Assembly: GCA_023663815.1 (NCBI GenBank)
Contig: JAMPGS010000021.1
Coordinates: 1 to 35,603, forward strand
Length of the DNA stretch: 35,603 nucleotides
DNA from: Clostridium sp.
GTDB lineage: Bacteria; Bacillota; Clostridia; Lachnospirales; Lachnospiraceae
Direction of reading: 5' to 3'
Part shown: positions 1-7,104 of the stretch, piece by piece
Layout: every line of letters begins with the position of its first letter
Numbering within the stretch: the first letter of the stretch is position 1
The notes under the pieces: generated by a model
What the model saw: the letters and a program-made list of their open reading frames with translations, nothing else
Databases searched by the model: none
Told to the model about the DNA's origin: nothing
Made by a program: the position numbers and the translations under genes

Positions 1-1469
1 AAAGTACAAAAGCAAAATCGAATTGTATCAAAGACAGCGTTTACATAGACGACGGGTACACAGGTTCCAATTTTGAAAGGCCCTCTTTTAAGGAAATGAT
101 GGACGAGGTGAGGGCCGGGGAAATAAACTGCATTGTGGTGAAGGACTTATCGCGGTTTGGAAGGAATTATTTGGACGCGGGCGAGTATATAGAGAGGATA
201 TTTCCATTCCTCGGCGTGCGGTTTATCGCCGTCAACGATAATTACGACAGCTTAAACAGCAATGCGGAGGCGGACAGCCTGTTGATTCCCTTTAAAAATT
301 TAATAAACGAGGCGTACTGCCGGGATATTTCCATTAAAATAAGGAGCCAGCTTGAAGTCAAACGAAAAAGGGGAGATTTCATCGGCTCCTTTGCCGTTTA
401 TGGATATAAAAAGGATCCGGCGAACAAAAATCATCTGGAGATAGATAGCTTTGCCGCCGACGTAGTGCGGGATATTTTTCGCTGGAAATTGGAAGGGATT
501 GGCGGCGGCGATATTGCGGATAGATTAAATGAGGACGGAGTACCGTCGCCTTTGGAGTACAAAAAGTCGCAGGGGCTGTGCTTTGCAACGCCTTTTTGCG
601 CGGAGGGGCCTTCTATGTGGAGCGCATCCGCGGTTTTGCGGATATTAAAAAATCCCGTTTATACAGGCGTATTGACGCAGGGAAAAACCACCACGCCCAG
701 CTATAAGGTGAAAAGGCGCGTTGAAAAGCCGCCCGGAGAGTGGGCCGTGGCGGAGGGAACCCATGAAGCCATCATCAATAAGGAGGACTTTGCCGTTGTC
801 CAGAAAATACTTGAAACGGATACCCGGACCAGTCCGGGAGGCCGGGCGGTGGAGCTTTTTTCGGGAATCTTGTTTTGCGGGGAGTGCGGCGGGCCGATGG
901 TGAGAAAGACGGTGCCCGCCGGAAAAAACAAATACGTTTACTATGTATGCGGAAACCATAAGAAGGAAAAGACCTGCTTTTCACACAGTATTTCAAACAG
1001 GATGCTTGAGGAAGCAGCGCTGAAAGGACTGCAGATACAGATACAAGCGCGGGTGAATACTTCTGACTTTTTGGAGCGGGCATTGGCGGCGTTGCGGGAA
1101 AAAAGCGGGATAAAAAAGCTCAAAGAGCGTTTGGAGGAAAAGCAGGGAGAAAAGGAAAGGTATCGGCGGGTTTTGGATTCCCTTTATGGAAATTTGGCGG
1201 AGGGAGTGATTGACGGGGCGGAGTACGCGGAGCTGAAAAAAAGTTATGCCGCGCTTTTTGAGGAGGCGGGGAGGCAGGCGGAGAAAATCCGCAGGGAGCT
1301 GCGCAGTTTGGAGGCGGAAGGAACAGCGGGGCAAAAATGGCTGGACCGGTTTAAGGAGTGCGGAAATATTACCGAGCTTGACAGGGCGTTGATTGTGTTT
1401 TTAATAGAAAGAATTTTTATCTGCCGGGATAAACGGGCGGAAATTGTTTATGGGTGGAAGGATGGATAA
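1..1469 (+). CDS. Large serine recombinase (resolvase/invertase type), 5' end outside the window
   Basis: Site-specific DNA recombinase of the large serine family, used by integrative elements. The frame is open from base 3, so the gene starts upstream; the Tyr-x-Arg-x-Ser segment with the nucleophile lies outside the window. Visible in order: the end of the catalytic domain (YIDDGYTGSNFERP, then CIVVKDLSRFGRNY and the FPFLGVRFIAVND block), a recombinase domain beginning near YGYKKDP, a zinc ribbon with CGECGG and a later C..C pair (about 855-985), then a charged coiled coil and a C-terminal IFICRDKRAEIVYGW tail typical of these enzymes. Apart from the missing start it looks intact. Two other recombinases of the same family follow in the window, so this is the first of a scattered set. 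An internal ATG at 96 is not the true start because homology extends upstream of it. Confidence 0.93.
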   Translation, partial: STKAKSNCIKDSVYIDDGYTGSNFERPSFKEMMDEVRAGEINCIVVKDLSRFGRNYLDAGEYIERIFPFLGVRFIAVNDNYDSLNSNAEADSLLIPFKNLINEAYCRDISIKIRSQLEVKRKRGDFIGSFAVYGYKKDPANKNHLEIDSFAADVVRDIFRWKLEGIGGGDIADRLNEDGVPSPLEYKKSQGLCFATPFCAEGPSMWSASAVLRILKNPVYTGVLTQGKTTTPSYKVKRRVEKPPGEWAVAEGTHEAIINKEDFAVVQKILETDTRTSPGGRAVELFSGILFCGECGGPMVRKTVPAGKNKYVYYVCGNHKKEKTCFSHSISNRMLEEAALKGLQIQIQARVNTSDFLERALAALREKSGIKKLKERLEEKQGEKERYRRVLDSLYGNLAEGVIDGAEYAELKKSYAALFEEAGRQAEKIRRELRSLEAEGTAGQKWLDRFKECGNITELDRALIVFLIERIFICRDKRAEIVYGWKDG

Positions 1470-1514
1470 AAAGCGGGTGGTAAAAGTCAATTTACAGCGG
1501 CGCGATAAGGCGCA

Positions 1515-1560
1515 GCAACTAAATAGTTGCCGCGAACACAGTGAAATGCCTTTTAGGCAT
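1515..1560. other. Two adjacent perfect palindromes behind the first recombinase gene
   Basis: GCAACTA (1515-1521) and TAGTTGC (1524-1530) form a 7-bp inverted repeat with a 2-nt centre. ATGCC (1546-1550) and GGCAT (1556-1560) form a second one. They lie just after a recombinase gene and before the next promoter. They could be a weak terminator, an operator, or the arms of a recombination site; there is no T-run behind either, which argues against an intrinsic terminator. Confidence 0.35.
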
Positions 1561-1584
1561 AGGAAACACATAAAAAATAAGTAT

Positions 1585-1613
1585 TTGATATGTTTCATAA
1601 CCGCCTTTATAAT
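1585..1613 (+). promoter_or_regulatory. Sigma-A-type promoter for the MATE gene
   Basis: TTGATA at 1585-1590 and TATAAT at 1608-1613 with a 17-nt spacer, about 58 nt before the MATE start codon. No other good promoter lies between the recombinase stop and the pump, so the pump is probably transcribed independently of the recombinase. Confidence 0.7.
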
Positions 1614-1670
1614 AAAACCATAAAAAGGGCAGCGACTTAATTACAAACTTATCTTTTGGAGGGACAGGAA

Positions 1671-3014
1671 ATGGAACAGAAAGCAGAAATTTTTTCCAAT
1701 CAGGATTTAAAGGCAATGATTATCCCGCTATTTTTGGAGCAGCTTTTAGTTATGCTTGTGGGAATGGCCGACACGCTGGTAGTGAGTTATGCGGGGGAGG
1801 CGGCTGTTTCGGGCGTTTCGCTGGTAAATCAGTTTAATACGATTTTTATTTATCTTTTTACCGCGCTGGCGTCGGGAGGCGCGGTGGTTATCAGCCAGTA
1901 TATTGGCAGAAAGGCAAAGGACGCCGCCGGGGAGTCCGCCAGCCAGCTTTTGCTGTTTTCCACCGTCTTTTCTATCATCATCGGCGTGTTGATTTTGGCG
2001 GGAAACGAGCGGATACTCCGGTTGATGTTTGGGAGAGTTGAGGATTCCGTTATGCAGGCGTGCATAACTTACTTGCGAATTTCCGCTTATTCCTATCCGG
2101 CGTTGGCGGTTTACAATTCCGGCGCGGCGGTTTACCGCAGTCTTGGAAAAACAAAGGTGACGATGTATTTGTCGGTAGCCTCCAATGTTATCAATGTGAT
2201 TGGCAATGTTATCGGGGTGTTTCTGCTGAAAGCAGGCGTTGCGGGGGTGGCATATCCCTCTTTGATTGCAAGAATGTTTTCGGCGGTGGTGATTACGGCC
2301 CTTTGCTTCCAAAAGGGCAATGAAGTGGTTTACCGGAAAAAATGGATTTTTCAGTGGAACGGCAGCATGATGAAAAGCATTTTGAGCATTGCCATTCCAA
2401 ACGGAGCGGAAAACGGCGTGTTCCAGTTGGTAAAGGTGGCGTTGAGCAGTATCGTAGCCCTTTTTGGCACCTATCAGATTGCGGCGAACGGCGTGGCCCA
2501 AAGTATCTGGTCGCTGGCCGCCCTAGCCGGAGTTGCTATGGGTCCCGTCTTTATCACGGTAATCGGCCAGTGTATGGGGAACGGCGATATAGAAGCGGCC
2601 GACAATTATTTTAAGAAATTGACGAAGATTACGCTTCTTATTTCGTCGGCATGGAATCTTTTCGTCTTTGCGCTGACGCCGCTGTTTATGAAGCTTTATG
2701 CGCTGGAGCCGGAGACAAAGCAGCTTGTGATTTGGCTGGTGCTGATACATAATATATTTAACGCGGTGGCCTACCCGTTTTCCGGCGCATTGAGCAACGG
2801 GCTCCGGGCGGCGGGGGACGTGAAATTTACAATGTATGTTTCCATCGCCTCCACAATTGCCGGGCGGCTGCTTTTGTCATGGCTTTTCGGAATTGTTTTC
2901 CATATGGGAGTAATTGGGATTGCCGTCGCTATGGTCTGCGATTGGGTTATCCGGGCGGTGATTTTCTTCTGGCGGCAGAAGTCCGGGAAATGGAAAACGT
3001 TTCAGGTGATTTGA
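1671..3014 (+). CDS. MATE family multidrug/toxin efflux transporter
   Basis: Cation-coupled efflux protein of the inner membrane with about 12 membrane helices and the two-fold repeated MATE architecture. The N-terminus (MIIPLFLEQLLVMLVGMADT) is the characteristic first helix, followed by VSGVSLVNQ and a second half starting near SILSIAIPNGAENG. At 447 residues it has the normal family length. I chose ATG 1671 because GGAGGGA sits 7 nt before it; an in-frame TTG at 1656 lies inside that ribosome site. It is preceded by its own promoter and followed by a separate promoter for the next genes, so it appears monocistronic. The substrate cannot be told from sequence; MATE pumps commonly act on cationic drugs or dyes. 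Its place directly behind a recombinase fits a cargo gene of a mobile element, which is inference. Confidence 0.93.
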   Translation: MEQKAEIFSNQDLKAMIIPLFLEQLLVMLVGMADTLVVSYAGEAAVSGVSLVNQFNTIFIYLFTALASGGAVVISQYIGRKAKDAAGESASQLLLFSTVFSIIIGVLILAGNERILRLMFGRVEDSVMQACITYLRISAYSYPALAVYNSGAAVYRSLGKTKVTMYLSVASNVINVIGNVIGVFLLKAGVAGVAYPSLIARMFSAVVITALCFQKGNEVVYRKKWIFQWNGSMMKSILSIAIPNGAENGVFQLVKVALSSIVALFGTYQIAANGVAQSIWSLAALAGVAMGPVFITVIGQCMGNGDIEAADNYFKKLTKITLLISSAWNLFVFALTPLFMKLYALEPETKQLVIWLVLIHNIFNAVAYPFSGALSNGLRAAGDVKFTMYVSIASTIAGRLLLSWLFGIVFHMGVIGIAVAMVCDWVIRAVIFFWRQKSGKWKTFQVI

Positions 3015-3079
3015 GGACGGTTAGAAGTTAATCCTGCCGAGATGGATAGGATAAAAGAGTAACGGAGCGTATTCCTTTA

Positions 3080-3109
3080 TTGACAAAAGCATCGCCCCGG
3101 TAGTATACT
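3080..3109 (+). promoter_or_regulatory. Strong promoter for the hydrolase pair
   Basis: Consensus TTGACA at 3080-3085 and TATACT at 3104-3109 with an 18-nt spacer. Transcription would start near 3116, giving a leader of about 105 nt that contains a terminator-like hairpin (3122-3152) and a palindrome (3173-3190) before the first hydrolase start at 3221. Confidence 0.7.
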
Positions 3110-3121
3110 TTAAATTAAGTT

Positions 3122-3152
3122 AGTGGCTGCTAACAAAAGCAGCCGCTTTTAT
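3122..3152 (+). terminator. Terminator-like hairpin in the hydrolase leader
   Basis: GGCTGC (3125-3130) pairs with GCAGCC (3139-3144) across an 8-nt loop, followed by GCTTTTAT. It lies downstream of the promoter at 3080-3109, so it would act as a leader attenuator for the hydrolases rather than as the end of the MATE transcript, although it could also stop readthrough from the pump gene. The U-tract is short (four T), so strength is uncertain. Confidence 0.45.
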
Positions 3153-3172
3153 AAAGCTTGTAAGTTAGTTGA

Positions 3173-3190
3173 TTCTAATTAATATTAGAA
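3173..3190. promoter_or_regulatory. Palindromic operator candidate
   Basis: TTCTAAT (3173-3179) and ATTAGAA (3184-3190) form a 7-bp inverted repeat with a 4-nt AT centre, between the promoter and the hydrolase start. Its size fits a TetR- or MarR-type operator. No matching regulator gene lies next to it, so the assignment is speculative. Confidence 0.35.
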
Positions 3191-3220
3191 GTAAGAAGTG
3201 CTTTCAAATAAGGAGAAGCT

Positions 3221-4018
3221 ATGAAATTCTACGAATTTGGCGACCCGCGCAGCCCGGCGATTCTTTTGCTGCCGGGAACCTGCTGTCACTGGAGGGCAAA
3301 TTTTGAGGCGGTTATTCCGCTTCTTGAATCGGACTTTCGCGTGGTCCGCGCGTCCTACGACGGCTTTGACGAAACGGAGGATACCGTTTTTCCCGATATG
3401 CTGACGGAGACGGAAAAAATAGAGGGGTATATCAAGGAAAACCACGGCGGAAAAATTCATGCCGCTTACGGCTGTTCTCTGGGAGGAAGCTTTGCGGGGC
3501 TGTTGGTGCAGCGGGGAAAAATCCACGTTGGCCACGCCATTTTAGGCAGTTCCGATTTGGATTATGAGACGGGTCCGTCCGCGAAATTTAAGGCATGGCT
3601 GATAAGCAAGGTTTTTTATGGAATATTCCAAAAAGGCAGGCTTCCGGGATTTATGCAAAAAAAGCTGGCTAAGATGCCTTTAGAGGAGCGGCGGTACAGC
3701 GAAAAAATGTTGGATATGTTTGGCATAGGCGGCGTCCGCATGTCTTTTGTAAAGCGGGAGAGTATCCGCAGTCAATTTTATTCGGATTTGATTACGCCCC
3801 TTGAAAACGGGATTTTTAAGCCGGGCACGACGGTACATATTTTTTACGCCGTGAAAATGGGCGAAAAATATTTGGAGCGGTATAAGAAGCATTTCAAAAA
3901 TCCAGATATCAGATATCATGAGCTGCAGCATGAGGAGCTTTTGATATGTTTTCCTGAAAAATGGGCGGCGGAGGTTAGGAAGTGCTGCGGCGCAGTACGT
4001 GCGGGAGGATTGCTATGA
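3221..4018 (+). CDS. Alpha/beta hydrolase, first of a tandem pair
   Basis: Probable serine hydrolase or esterase of the alpha/beta fold, cytoplasmic (no signal peptide). The LLLPGTCCHW segment resembles the oxyanion strand, SYDGFD follows, and GCSLGG carries the predicted nucleophile Ser86 in a G-x-S-x-G elbow. A histidine near the end (YHELQHEELL) may complete the triad. 265 residues. The ATG at 3221 follows AAGGAGAAGCT. Its last four bases overlap the next gene as ATGA (4015-4018), which implies translational coupling. The next product is a diverged paralogue with its nucleophile at the same residue number. Substrate unknown. The pair has its own promoter, hairpin and palindrome upstream. 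Confidence 0.82.
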   Translation: MKFYEFGDPRSPAILLLPGTCCHWRANFEAVIPLLESDFRVVRASYDGFDETEDTVFPDMLTETEKIEGYIKENHGGKIHAAYGCSLGGSFAGLLVQRGKIHVGHAILGSSDLDYETGPSAKFKAWLISKVFYGIFQKGRLPGFMQKKLAKMPLEERRYSEKMLDMFGIGGVRMSFVKRESIRSQFYSDLITPLENGIFKPGTTVHIFYAVKMGEKYLERYKKHFKNPDIRYHELQHEELLICFPEKWAAEVRKCCGAVRAGGLL

Positions 4019-4788
4019 AATTTTTTGAGTTTGGAAAAGAAAACCCGGAGATTATGGTTATGCTGCAGGGCGGCGGCACGTGCTATCTGGGCGCGGTACC
4101 GGTAGCGGAATGTATGGCGAAAAAATTCCATGTTATTCTGCCCGCTTACGACGGCTTTAACCCCTCCGAACCGGATACGGAGTTTACTTCGGTGGTGGAC
4201 GAGGCGAAGCAGGCGGCCGACTATATTGTAAAAAACTATAATGGCAAAATCGACGTGCTGTATGGGATATCCTTTGGTACCAACATTCTCAACGAGATGA
4301 TACAGGATACGCGGCTGACGATTACAACTACCATAGCCGACGGGATGTCCACGAACGACCGCCCGGATATAAAAAGCGAGTGGGGGAAAAATCTTTACTG
4401 CTTTTTCCTCTCAGGCTTTTTTTATGTCATGATGGGCAGAGCTGGCAAAAGGCGCATGAAATTTATTGCCAAGGTTACGGGACGGAGCATGGAGGAAGCG
4501 GAGCAGCTTATATACACGAAGGCCACGTGGCGGAGCTGGAAGAATATGGATTACTGCCTGATTGGGCGGAAAACCAATTTTGAGGCTTTCAAAAACACGG
4601 ATATGCACATATGGTTTGGCATCAACAGTTCCGTTGAAAAGAAGCTGGCGAGGAATTTAAAGAAATGGGAAGAGGCGGGGTATGCTTTTACCTCTAAGAT
4701 ATTTACGGACGTAGGGCACGGCGGGCTGGCCGGGGAACAGACGGAGCGTTTTTTGGAGGAGGTTATTACGGCTCATCGAAAAATTTGA
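4015..4788 (+). CDS. Alpha/beta hydrolase, second of a tandem pair
   Basis: Paralogue of the preceding gene: both begin MKF(Y/F)EFG, share the AYDGFN/SYDGFD block, and place the elbow serine at residue 86 (here GISFG). The C-terminal segment VGHGGLAGE supplies a plausible catalytic histidine. 257 residues. I chose ATG 4015 because it overlaps the upstream stop as ATGA and has GGGAGGA 6 nt before it; an in-frame GTG at 3982 lies inside the upstream gene with no ribosome site. The two proteins have diverged strongly outside the core, so they may act on different substrates or form a heteromer. Reaction unknown. Ordinary duplication followed by divergence is the likely origin. Confidence 0.82.
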   Translation: MKFFEFGKENPEIMVMLQGGGTCYLGAVPVAECMAKKFHVILPAYDGFNPSEPDTEFTSVVDEAKQAADYIVKNYNGKIDVLYGISFGTNILNEMIQDTRLTITTTIADGMSTNDRPDIKSEWGKNLYCFFLSGFFYVMMGRAGKRRMKFIAKVTGRSMEEAEQLIYTKATWRSWKNMDYCLIGRKTNFEAFKNTDMHIWFGINSSVEKKLARNLKKWEEAGYAFTSKIFTDVGHGGLAGEQTERFLEEVITAHRKI

Positions 4789-4831
4789 ATATACCGGGGA
4801 AACATGTAAAAAAATCTGTAAAAACGTTTAT

Positions 4832-4861
4832 TTGAGGTAGGAAATACCGCGTTACTATATT
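4832..4861 (+). promoter_or_regulatory. Possible promoter for the small ORF and DUF6796-like gene
   Basis: TTGAGG (4832-4837) and TATATT (4856-4861) with an 18-nt spacer, 20 nt before the ATG of the 55-codon ORF. The -35 is weak, the -10 is good. Confidence 0.4.
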
Positions 4862-4881
4862 ATAGGGGTAAAGAGTGACAG

Positions 4882-5049
4882 ATGCGGACGATTTTTATTG
4901 AAGGTCTGATTGGCGTTATATTATTTACGGCGGTTATTGTATCCGTGACGCTGAAAAATCCCTTGGCTTCCGCGGGGGATTACCCGCCCGCGATACAGCG
5001 CATAAGACTTAAAAAGCAACGAAATGAGGGAAGCGATGGAGAAAAATAA
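4882..5049 (+). CDS. 55-aa membrane ORF, probably a truncated gene
   Basis: Encodes one N-terminal membrane helix (residues 3-24, IFIEGLIGVILFTAVIVSVT), then NPLASAGDYPPAIQR and a short basic tail. The helix followed by an NPL...DYPPAIQ segment resembles the start of longer uncharacterised Clostridia membrane proteins that I recall as continuing well past this point; that resemblance is from memory, not a search. Here the frame ends after 55 codons and overlaps the first codons of the next gene, so it reads like the head of a gene whose body was lost, with the next gene now joined to its translation. The upstream ribosome site is weak (AAAGAGTGAC). It may be translated and couple expression of the next gene, or be a dead remnant. 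Confidence 0.45.
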   Translation: MRTIFIEGLIGVILFTAVIVSVTLKNPLASAGDYPPAIQRIRLKKQRNEGSDGEK

Positions 5050-5692
5050 AAAATATTGGATTTTAGGGATTATGGGTTGCATTTGCTTTGGCATTGGCGA
5101 TTGGCTGCTTGGGTATGTGGAACCCGGTATTGTGTTGGAGCAGTTTGACGTCCTGAAAACAGGCCATGGCGCCGGATATCATCTAGTCAAGCTGACAATC
5201 ACCTTGTTTCTTGGGGCGGTTGGCGTGCCTTTCATGCTGATAGGCTGTACGAAAATCGCGGAAATTGTAACGGATAATAAGAAAAAAGATAGGCTGCGTT
5301 TTGTTATGATGCTGCTGCCGGTGGGCTGGCTTTTAATTCACTTTAGCGTATCGCTGGAGATTTATTCCTATTCTTGGCTGATGCATATGGGAGAGACAGA
5401 CATAGCGCAGGAGATGGCGCTTTCCACGCTGGATATGCTGCAAAGCACACAAATTATAGCGTCTCTTTTTGCGGCTGTTCCTCTGATTTTGCTCCCTGTT
5501 TACACGCTTCAGGGAAAGACTGCGCTAAAGAAAAATTCCCTTTGGTTTACGCCCTTATTGTGGATGGCGTTACTGTCATGTCTCAAGTTCGTTGTTCCAG
5601 CAACGCCTTTTGCAAATGGAATCGACACCTTTTGCATGAACGCCGGTATGATTATATGGTTTGTTTATCTTTTGGTTCAGAGCGGCAAGTGA
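5036..5692 (+). CDS. Multi-pass membrane protein, DUF6796-like
   Basis: A 218-residue integral membrane protein with about six or seven hydrophobic helices: ILGIMGCICFGIGDWLLGY at the start, then FLGAVGVPFMLIGC, FVMMLLPVGWLLIHFSVS, IIASLFAAVPLILLPVY, LWMALLSCLKFVV and MIIWFVYLLV. The early FGxGDWLLG motif, the YSYSW segment and the length fit uncharacterised Lachnospiraceae proteins annotated DUF6796; I make that match from memory. ATG 5036 has GAGGGA 4 nt before it; ATG 5024 is possible but lacks a site. It overlaps the end of the 55-codon ORF by 14 nt. Function unknown. It sits among recombinase cargo genes and is followed by repeat-filled spacer, not by an operon partner. Confidence 0.7.
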   Translation: MEKNKKYWILGIMGCICFGIGDWLLGYVEPGIVLEQFDVLKTGHGAGYHLVKLTITLFLGAVGVPFMLIGCTKIAEIVTDNKKKDRLRFVMMLLPVGWLLIHFSVSLEIYSYSWLMHMGETDIAQEMALSTLDMLQSTQIIASLFAAVPLILLPVYTLQGKTALKKNSLWFTPLLWMALLSCLKFVVPATPFANGIDTFCMNAGMIIWFVYLLVQSGK

Positions 5693-5716
5693 CGTTGCAG
5701 AAGATAATTTCATTTT

Positions 5717-5830
5717 GAGATTGCCTGTGATAGATAACGGGTGAAAAGCCGAGAGATTACTTGTGACAAATAACGGGCGGAAAGCTGGTTGTGAAAAGGG
5801 CAGAGAAAAATGTGATAAATGGTTTTGCGC
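5717..5830. repeat. Degenerate tandem duplication behind the DUF6796-like gene
   Basis: Two 34-nt units, 5717-5750 and 5753-5786, align without gaps. They differ at seven positions and all seven are transitions (7 G/A, 9 C/T, 15 T/C, 17 G/A, 26 T/C, 28 A/G, 34 C/T, in unit coordinates). A weaker third stretch containing TTGTGA and TGTGATAAAT continues to about 5830. No gene is apparent in the rest of 5693-6070. Confidence 0.8.
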
Positions 5831-5927
5831 AGACATGGAGAAAATTTAAGAATAATGGCAAGCGCATATTTCATAAAATATGATACGCCGTTTCAATGTT
5901 GAAAACGACGGCCATAATAAAAATTGG

Positions 5928-6030
5928 CTGACGAAGGGAAGTTTTTTTGCGGTATTTGGCAAAGAGAATTTTTTCTGCGATTGTCTGGCGAAAGGTATCT
6001 TCTTGTAGTATTTTGCAAAGAAAGAGCCTG
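5928..6030. repeat. Second degenerate duplication in the same spacer
   Basis: A block starting CTGACGAAGG (5928) recurs as CTGGCGAAAGG (5985), and GGTATTTGGCAAAGAGA recurs as AGTATTTTGCAAAGAAA. This pair is more diverged, with one gap and a mix of about eight transitions and three transversions. It ends about 40 nt before the next recombinase start. Confidence 0.6.
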
Positions 6031-6070
6031 ACTGAAAATCTATGAAATGCAATACGGAGCGTAATGTTTT

Positions 6071-7051
6071 ATGGCAAGAACGAAACGAAAAATTAATCCG
6101 CTGCTGGCAGATACGGAGGACAAATCAGTTTGTCCGCGCATTTACCGCACCGGCGGATACGCCCGGCTTTCCGTGGAGGACGGCGGAAGGGCCGGGGCGG
6201 ACACGATGGAGGTTCAGGAGGAGCTGATTGCCGGATACATAAACGCGCGGCCGGATATGCGGCTGGTGGAAATGTATTGCGACAACGGCCATACGGGAAC
6301 TAATTTTGAGCGTCCGCAGTTTGAGAGACTGCTTCAGGACGTAAAAGCGGGGAAGCTGGACTGCATTGTGGTGAAGGACCTATCCCGTTTCGGCAGGAAT
6401 TATTGGGAAACGGGGAATTATCTGGAAAGGATTTTTCCTTTTTTGGGAGTGCGGTTCGTAGCCATTGCAGATGGTTTTGACACGCTGACAGCGGCAAGGA
6501 CGGACGAAGGCTATACCGTTCCCCTGAAAAATATTATTAACGAGTTTTACAGCAAGGATATATCCCGAAAAATCGGCGCGGCCCTTGCCGTTAAACAGCG
6601 GCAGGGAGATTTTATCGGCACGTGGGCTCCTTACGGCTACAAAAAGCGCGCGGATAATCCGCATCGTCTTGAACCTGACCCAGAGACTGCCTCGGTAGTG
6701 AAGGAGATATTTCAGGAGTGCCTTTCGGGGACAAATTATGTGCAGATTGCGGAAAGCCTGAACCGGCGGGAAATTCCGTCGCCGTCCCGGTATCGTTACC
6801 TGAAAGGGGAGGCGAAAGCGGAGCGGTGGGCGAAGGCGGTATGGCGGCCTCCCATCATTAAAAAAATACTTTCCGATGAAGTGTATTTAGGGCATACGGT
6901 TCAGGGCCGCAGGCGGGAATCTTTTTATGAAGGAAAAAGACGGCGGGCCATGCCGAGGGAAGAGTGGGTAATTGTCCGCAATACTCATGAGCCCCTTATA
7001 GACGAGCAGGTTTTTTGGGCGGTACAGAAGCTGATGAAGAGCAAAAGCTAA
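6071..7051 (+). CDS. Large serine recombinase, truncated before the zinc ribbon
   Basis: 326-residue product with an intact catalytic domain: YARLS places the nucleophile at Ser34, followed by NGHTGTNFERP, CIVVKDLSRFGRNY and the FPFLGVRFVAI block, then a recombinase domain (YGYKKRADNPH onward) as far as EEWVIVRNTHEPLIDEQVF. It then stops after LMKSKS, exactly where relatives run into a zinc ribbon and coiled coil, roughly 150-200 residues short. The sequence 28 nt past its stop matches an IS-like end also found at 15422, so the tail was probably removed by insertion and deletion. It keeps the chemistry domain but lacks the parts that large serine recombinases use for site recognition and synapsis control; autonomous activity is doubtful. 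ATG 6071 has GGAG about 11 nt upstream. Confidence 0.85.
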   Translation: MARTKRKINPLLADTEDKSVCPRIYRTGGYARLSVEDGGRAGADTMEVQEELIAGYINARPDMRLVEMYCDNGHTGTNFERPQFERLLQDVKAGKLDCIVVKDLSRFGRNYWETGNYLERIFPFLGVRFVAIADGFDTLTAARTDEGYTVPLKNIINEFYSKDISRKIGAALAVKQRQGDFIGTWAPYGYKKRADNPHRLEPDPETASVVKEIFQECLSGTNYVQIAESLNRREIPSPSRYRYLKGEAKAERWAKAVWRPPIIKKILSDEVYLGHTVQGRRRESFYEGKRRRAMPREEWVIVRNTHEPLIDEQVFWAVQKLMKSKS

Positions 7052-7078
7052 CTACTTTTATATTTTGGATTTGTCGAG

Positions 7079-7104
7079 TTTATCAAGTGAAACGTGTAAG
7101 TTTT
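7079..7104 (+). mobile_element. IS-end-like sequence at the recombinase truncation point
   Basis: A 26-nt stretch containing TCAAGTGAAACGTGTAAG matches 15422-15447 (TCAAGTAAAATGTGTAAG) at 23 of 26 positions; the three differences are transitions. GTGTAA-containing ends of this style occur in IS256-family elements, so I read both as remnants of one IS type. No transposase gene remains here. The copy overlaps the last bases of the CPBP gene on the other strand by two bases. Confidence 0.5.

Noticed and set aside
1746-2501. 251-codon minus-strand frame over the MATE gene
   Set aside because: Shadow frame; antisense of membrane helices gives a His/Arg/Asn-rich product without a domain.
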